DNA of 64,000 nt, taken from the NCBI RefSeq assembly GCF_021462225.1, contig NC_061794.1:18679784-18743783 (forward strand). Direction: 5' to 3'. A program made the position numbers and the translations under genes. The DNA comes from Girardinichthys multiradiatus. Taxonomy: Eukaryota; Chordata; Actinopteri; Cyprinodontiformes; Goodeidae. Shown one piece after another: positions 57,723 through 64,000 of this stretch. Position 1 is the stretch's first letter; each line of letters begins with the position of its first letter. Below the pieces are notes generated by a model. The model made no database searches and was not told where the DNA came from. It saw nothing but the letters and a program-made list of their open reading frames with translations.

Positions 57723-60148
57723 ACCACTATCTCAATGAAGTGGATACATTATCAGTTCTCACTGATTTAAGTAAACATATGAGACTTATTATCCATGAAC
57801 GTAACATATGAACTCATATTAATCCTGCAGCAACATACATTATGTTTTAAACTTGTTCATGAAGAATAACAATACTATAGTACTATAAATACAGAAAATA
57901 TATTGTTCTCATAAAAGAATTAATATACTTATTTGTATTTACATGTATTTTGGATAATACATTGCTTATATGCTCACAAAAATATATAATATGGTACATA
58001 GTTGTTCCAAAATGGCTAACTTAATTTAAACTAATATTCAAACATGCACAACCAAACATATACTGTTGTTTAGTCTGACTGCAAGTGTACTAAAGCATGT
58101 CAGCACTGGCCAGCAGGGCCATGATGTTTAGATGTCAATTATTTAAAAAAGAAATAAAAACAAATTAAATGTGTTGTAGATAAACACAAAGAGTCTAAAA
58201 AATAAGTTGCTCAAACACACTTACCTTTGCCTTAGACAGAAACTACCAAGGTGCAGTGGGGAAACATTCAAGAACTCCCAGTAATAACTGATGGGGAACT
58301 GCAGTGAACCAGTAGAAAGTGCTGATGGATGCTTATGCCAGGTTCCATTTTCTTCTGAAGTCAGATCCTGGATCTGGAAATAACAACAGGTGTGGTTAAA
58401 TGGTGAAATTTGCTTTTCTTGCACCAATGTTTTAGAATTTCAGTCAGTATAGTGATATTTAGAAAATGTACTGAAATGGTGATAAATTGTTTCAGAACAA
58501 CTGCACGAGGGTAATGCATTAGAGTACACCAAACCAGAGAGTATTGTTCTTTTTATGGTTTTGCTTTCTGCCATGAACTATGCTATTCTTTCTTTGATAT
58601 TAGAATTGGATAAGTATGGTAGAGTATTTTACATAAAAAAATACATTTTGCGTATTTGAAGCTGGTTACCATTAGTGTTATGTAATCAAACTATTTCAGT
58701 ATTTCATTGAGGAACTGAAAACAACATCATTGATAAAGGTAGGACTCAAAAGTCAATTAAACAGCAAATAAATGATGCCTTTCAGGCAGCAAATGGGGCC
58801 ATTACTTTTAAGAATTTTTACAAGATAAATAAGAATAAGACACGTGATTTGATTTCTCTTATTTCACGCCTGTACTTAAAAATATGTGTACCCTTATACA
58901 TTATTGCAAATGGGTTTTTACATCAGTATCTAGTTAAGAAAGAAGTAAATTATTTTACTTGGTTACTTGTAATTTATAAGTTACCACAATCCTTAAAGGA
59001 CTTGTGTTTAGTTTATGTCAACTCTTAAAAATAAAGGTAATTAGTAATTAATAATGTTAATTTGAATCTGTTGGTTTAGCTTGTTTTGAAATAAATTCTA
59101 CATTACAAACTGGATTGTTAATTTGAAACCACATCAACCACAGCTCCCATGTTGCCAATTAAATAAATGAATTGGGACCTGCAAAACTATCATATCATGA
59201 TTTTTTTTACAGTGAAAGATTTAGTTTTAATAACAAATTCCCTTTGTAAAAACATAGTCCTTAGACAAAAAAACATGACAGAGCTTTTGCCGACTTTCTT
59301 TAGGTATAATTGATCATAACATGTAGATAACACATTGAATATGTCATCCATTTCTTCTGGTAGACATACTGGATATACACCAGGATATTTCTATTTAAAA
59401 AAAAAAGAAACTTAGCTGATTGATTTTAATTTTTACCCTGCGGCAAGTAAGAGGTGCTTCAAGAGAAAAAAGATTTGGGTGCCACAGTTAAACTGATTTG
59501 GGTGAATATTACTGCATTTTTATGAGATTTAAAATTGGCTGTAGCTGGTTGTACATTTATTTTTCTTTGTATTGTGGTGTATATGTTTTATTAGAGCTTC
59601 ACAATATTTGGGAGATTATTGTTAAATATTGCATTGACAACATCAGTTGTGATGAACCCATATTTTCTTCTTTCTTCTTCTGTTTTCCATCATCACCATA
59701 TCCTTATACTGAGCTTTACCATTTTAGACAATAAAATCTATATAAGGTATGGTCATTAAGGATAATGAGAGTCTATCCAACTGGCACCCAGGTTGTGACT
59801 GAAGATAAAAGCCTACAGAATATTGCATACAAAGTGTACTTTGATATTGTAATGACGATTATGATTTGCTACACTGTGCAGGCTTAGTTTTTATGTATAA
59901 GTGGTTTCATGAGCCCTCTGAATCAAAATGTATTTTTCATTTTATTGGATTTTTGCAGGTTCTGTTTTGTTTGTTTTTCTGTTCTGCATTGTTCACTTTA
60001 AATAAATAAGTGACACAGTGACAGGTAAATAGCTGGAATATGAATGTACTGATGATGAGTATTATGTATTTGGAGGAGTCATTGCTCAGTTTACAGATGT
60101 TGTACCAGTCTGAATCTGATCTATGTTTCTCCTCCTGTGTTTTTCCAG

Positions 60149-60402
60149 GTTAATGCATGTAGAAGAACTGGCTCAGCTCTGCCATCCCTCTCCTCTTACA
60201 TCCCACTGTGTCGCTCCACAACCACAACATTTGGGTGCGGTCAACCCATGGAGTGTACACGCCCACCCAGATAGGATGCTTGCCTCGCCCGACGCACTGG
60301 GTCCCCTCCTGCCCATTGCCACCACCTCCTTCTCCTTACGTGTACCTGCTCTCGTTGACGGCTCCTCCCGGCCCTCCAGGCTGCGCCCTGCCCCGCACCA
60401 AC
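60149..60402 (+). other. gpr153: gpr153 5' untranslated leader (in coding exon)
   Basis: It begins after acceptor TGTTTTTCCAG|G. A first ATG at 60153 opens an 86-codon upstream reading frame that ends with TGA at 60411-60413, overlapping the main ATG (60403) out of frame. A second ATG at 60157 is followed at once by TAG. The frame of the main protein is open upstream, but its only early start-like codon (60208) is GTG, so translation most likely starts at 60403. Confidence 0.65.
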
Positions 60403-60776
60403 ATGGTGGATGAGATGACCACCGTGAAAGATGACGTCATCAATGCCAACACGCTGGCTTGGCTGGTCTGCTCGGGTGTGTCCATCCTGGCCAACACTTG
60501 GAGCATCCTTAGCGTCAGCGCCAAGCAGAAAAAGTGGAAACCACTGGAGTTCCTTATCTGCACCCTGGCAGGGACACACATTCTCAACATGGCCATCCCT
60601 GTCACCATGTACTGTGTGATAACACTGCGGAGGCAGCACTCCAACTACGAGTGGAATGAGGGTTTGTGCAAGGTGTTTGTCTCCACATTTTACACGCTAA
60701 CACTGGTCACCTGCTTCTCTGTCACCTCGCTGTCCTATCACCGGATGTGGATGGTGCGCTGGCCTGTGAACTACAG
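60403..60776 (+). CDS. gpr153: GPR153, first coding exon (partial gene, TM1-TM3)
   Basis: GPR153 is an orphan class A-type G-protein-coupled receptor of the plasma membrane, closest to GPR162. The exon encodes 124 full codons plus two bases. [16 protein letters not shown] is the extracellular N-terminus. TM1 is about residues 17-38 ([19 protein letters not shown]), followed by intracellular [14 protein letters not shown]2 is about 50-73 ([20 protein letters not shown]). TM3 is about 90-112 after [37 protein letters not shown] and [15 protein letters not shown] match vertebrate GPR153 almost residue for residue. SYHRMW stands where most class A receptors have DRY. ATG 60403 has A at -3 and G at +4. 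The donor CAG|GTATGA at 60777 splits an Arg codon. The next exon is not found before 64000. Confidence 0.93.
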
Positions 60777-63700
60777 GTATGACATTTAATTTTGAGACTA
60801 AAACATCTAGCTATTCTAGTTATGCCGATGTCAAACATAAATGAGCCCAATTAAAAACTAAATTCTCTTTCATTATACATATTATAGATAAAAGTATTGT
60901 TTTCTGGCGCTCTCATTCTAAAAATTCCCTTTACGGAAAGCACCACATGTTCCCAAAGGGAACATTTATTATTGGAACTATTCCCTGCAGAAGAAATGAT
61001 TGCCATGTGAACTAGGTTGTTTGGAGTTGCTACAGACACCACTAGATAAGAGTGAGAATACATATTTTTAAATTGTGGGTTTACCGCAATTGAAAATGCA
61101 CGTTTTTTTTGCACACATCTTGTTTTTTATTTTGTAAATCTTTCAATACAAACATAAGACCTGCCTGTTTTTATCAATAAGTATTGCACATAAAAAGATA
61201 TATTCAAATCAAACCTTTTCATTACTTTTTTATTTATTTGTTTAGTAAGTAGAAAAGCAGACATATTCATATCTAGGATTTTTAATCTGATCCAGATAAT
61301 CTATATTACATAATACAGCTTTTACATAAACATTTTGTTTTTTGTCCTGCTGTTGTATAGGGAATATGACTTAATCACATAATAACCCTATTTGTGCCCA
61401 AACCTGCAATTCAATTTCTACTTGCAAGATTGATAATTACATAGGAAGCAGCAGAGTTTCATATCTTTCAGGGATAAGTGGTGTGCTGTCAATTCTTTGA
61501 CTTTATTAGGGCGTAAAATGTTGGTGAAATGGTCAAAAAAGCTGCTACATCCAAGAATAAAAATAATTCATAACATTGTAATGGAAGAAGCCTTTCTGCC
61601 ATGAGCGGTTAATTATTAATGGGGATATGTGATGTTACACCACGTGTGTACATTCAGCAGCTTAGAACAATGTAATAATTTAGTGAACTGAACTCCAGAA
61701 CATATGGTGGTGAAATTTCTTTAATCATCTTTGACAACTCTTATAAATACTGTTAACCAAATTAGCCTAACTGTATAAACAATTTTGTTGTCTTTTTTAA
61801 TTTAAAATTTCCTACCCTGTATCAAAGTTTTTCAAAAGGCTGACACATAACCTAAATCCTGTTTTGTCCATTGAAAGTAGAGGTTGAAAGTAGGGTAGGT
61901 TCTTCAACAAAACTGGCCATGTTGATGATAATCAATCGTTGACATTAATTTTTGTAGTTGGCACATTTCGTATTTTTTATCTTCCAGTTCTTTACAAGTT
62001 ACAACTGTTTTTCTCTAAATTGCCATCTGTGAGTCCTCTTCCAGTGGTCTGCAGCAGTACGTGTGTCACTGTGAGTGAGTGTGTGTGTGTGTGTGGGTGT
62101 GTGTGTGTGATTGTGTGTGTGTGGGTTTACATCAGCCAAGTTTGGCTCCAGTCATTGGTCGACTTTGAGCTACTATTTGAAAACATGGAGAACATGGAGA
62201 ATAAAGTTTCTGATTATTCCCCAATGAGCTAGGTTGTAAAAGTTTCTCAAAATTTTGTTATGAAGGTGACATGCAGGAGCAGCTAAAGAGTTGTACCGAG
62301 GCAGCTGCCAGAAATAAATGTAGTGTCAGTTTTTTTTTTAAAGCTGCAGAATCCCCTTTGAGGTTAGGTAGGTTGTCTGTCTGCTACATTTTCCCGTCTT
62401 TTGTGCACATTTGACTGATTATTGGCTGCCTTTTCAGTGCATACGTTTTTCATTAAAAAAAAACTTTTTTGGGAGGAAAAATATTTCTTCAGAATAATTG
62501 TTTAATCAAAAAATTTGTGAATTAATCAAATGATAAAATAATTTGTTATTGAGAGTTTCTGTCGCAGCTGAGTTCTTTCCTCAGATTTTCAGTCCAACAT
62601 AACTCTCAACATTCTAAATCTAAGGACATAAACACATAACAAGCATCTATCTTGCATTTTCTCCTTTTTAGGACTGAAATATATCAGAAGAAGCTGCTGC
62701 TGTGCAGCAAGGTGTTCACTCTGCAGGGAACAGACTGTCTACTGACAGCTTTTCTAACAAGCTTCTCCTCTTTGTTTAAACTTCAACTTTAATCTACCAA
62801 ATCTAGCGGCAACAGGACCATGGTGTCTGGATCAGGGGTATCAGTCACATATCCGATCCAAGAACGCTGTTAGTGTTGGTCAAGCACCAATATTGGACTG
62901 GATCAGTCCCATCTCCATGTGTAAACATTCCGCTATCATATAAAAATAAATCTTAGAACTAAAGTTATAAAACGAGGTGTTTATAGACTATACTCTGACC
63001 ATAGACACAAAGAATCTAATCTTGGGAGAAAATAGGGTGTCGTTAAGGCAAGAGATGTCCGATTTTTGGAGTGGATTCCTAAGATAGGACGCAGACAGAC
63101 TTCTGCCATCTGTCAGCCTGTGTACAGTTAGCGAGTGGGAAGGACTGCATCAGGTGAAATCTCTTTCGTGCCAGTATGTTAGCTGGTTGCAGTTATTTAG
63201 GGTAACACTGTGTCAGACTGTCTGAACAGCCAGTATCTGCCAGCTCTAGTTTCCACCTTCATTCCGTTTTTTTCATAACATATGATATTACCAAAAAACA
63301 GTGAATAATAAAACTGAGGTTCACCACACATTAACAGCAATAGCACTATTTTGGTCTCGTTAGACTCTCAGGATGTCTGCTTTTCACACAGTGTCAGATG
63401 TTTTAAACAGGATTGGGGCTTCATTATAACAGCATCAGAGTGAATAAGAAGCTGATGATTAAAAACTCAGCTAAGGTTATTGACGTAACAGAGCATTTTA
63501 GGTACAGGCTGCTGTGTGGATGTGTAGTTTGTGCACCATAGACCTTTGCATCTCAGAGGTCGGATTTTTAGTCTAATTCAGCTGTTATTCAATGCTTGGC
63601 ATATATCATTGTGTTGACTCCCTCTTTCTCCCTGCTGGAAACAGAGTGTGATTGCACTGCCTGTGCCATCAACCCTACAGATGCTTGGTATATTGTCAGC

Positions 63701-64000
63701 TTGGAAAGTTTTGCACATAAGCAACTGCTCAATAAAAATAATGCACACTCTTGATCTCTGTAGTACCCATGCAGTTACCACTATTGGCTAACCCACATAC
63801 ACAGTGACTAGGTTTTGCCCAAAATGCTTTGTTTTTTACCTTTCTCATCCCCAGATTTTCTTTTTAGGTTTTTAAATCAGTTTAAACAATGATATGGTCG
63901 AAGCAAAGTTCCAGGCTTGAACTGTATAATTTGTGTTCATCTTTCTTTTAAGTTGCTTCTCATTCACCCTGCTGAGCTGGCTGGTCTGCCTTTTGTCTGA
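60777..64000 (+). other. gpr153: gpr153 second intron (incomplete), nothing coding
   Basis: From donor GTATGA to the window end. I looked for the expected continuation of the receptor (LSNAKKQ-like start, TM4) and did not find it. It contains a GT-rich microsatellite at about 62070-62125, and otherwise AT-rich DNA without recognised repeats. Confidence 0.65.
62068..62126 (+). repeat. (GT)n microsatellite, interrupted
   Basis: GT runs broken by GAGT, GGGT and GATT interruptions, within gpr153 intron sequence. Confidence 0.9.

Larger units (their letters stand above)
33563..60148 (+). other. gpr153: Putative first intron of gpr153 (26.6 kb), transposon-rich
   Basis: It runs from the GTAAGA donor to the acceptor TGTTTTTCCAG at 60148. 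It holds the nested Tc1/LINE stack (36102-38120), the inverted-arm structure with a LINE (41434-46663) and many Tc1 relics, listed separately. I see nothing structured in 33570-34470, 35660-36100, 38121-39610, 46670-48700, 51300-51790, 51835-54310, 54860-56950 or 57725-60140, beyond short A/T runs and the microsatellite. Confidence 0.5.

Noticed and set aside
60208..60402. 65-residue N-terminal extension of GPR153 in frame with the receptor
   Set aside because: The first codon at 60208 is GTG, not ATG. The extension has no counterpart in vertebrate GPR153, and the ATG at 60403 has a good context and starts where the family's proteins start.
63950..64000. Possible next gpr153 exon at the window end (TTGCTTCTCATTCACCCTGC)
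   Set aside because: The translation does not resemble the expected GPR153 segment after TM3, and there is no clean acceptor at a suitable phase.

Overview
This window is vertebrate nuclear DNA from a ray-finned fish. The evidence is AT-rich non-coding DNA, spliced exons with vertebrate consensus splice sites, and typical teleost repeats: Tc1/mariner transposons, L2/Rex/RTE-type LINEs, an LTR, and (GT)n and (GGAT)n microsatellites. Only two host genes are supported, both on the + strand. Their exons make up about 1% of the window. There is no sign of an operon, CRISPR array or prokaryotic feature.

Gene 1 is the 3' end of acot7 (cytosolic acyl-CoA thioesterase 7). The penultimate coding exon is at 2241-2425 and the last coding exon at 20664-20762, with an 18.2 kb intron between them. 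A tandem AATAAA signal lies at 21175-21184. The intron holds a solo-LTR-like element (8763-9112), a perfect 20-bp-stem hairpin (10531-10574), a nearly full-length Tc1 element with 272-bp inverted repeats (13421-15027), a decayed LINE (about 16400-17520), a sharply bounded Tc1 deletion derivative (17527-18612) and an older Tc1 relic (about 19520-20120).

Gene 2 is the 5' end of gpr153, an orphan class A GPCR. A GC/CpG-rich patch at about 33040-33160 leads to a strong splice donor at 33563, which suggests a promoter and a non-coding first exon. The first coding exon is 60149-60776, with its ATG at 60403 and TM1-TM3 encoded. The rest of the gene lies beyond the window. In human 1p36.31, ACOT7 and GPR153 are neighbours in the same order and orientation, so the microsynteny supports both calls.

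The intergenic region (about 21190-33000) and the large first intron of gpr153 (33563-60148) are dominated by transposable elements. The most unusual structure is at 41434-46663. Two long inverted arms (359 and 445 bp), each with an array of a 14-bp unit (6 copies left, 12 right), flank a nearly complete antisense LINE. That LINE has an endonuclease-RT reading frame broken by one stop and one frameshift, and it sits exactly where the palindrome centre would be. Next in interest is a nested Tc1 / LINE / Tc1 stack at 36102-38120, which carries a perfect 17-bp-stem hairpin. A GC-rich, low-complexity block at about 23740-25010 is also unlike its surroundings and I could not assign it.

Repeat family names rest on recognising conserved sequence and protein motifs by eye. 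Edges are given to the base only where inverted repeats and a TA target site are visible.
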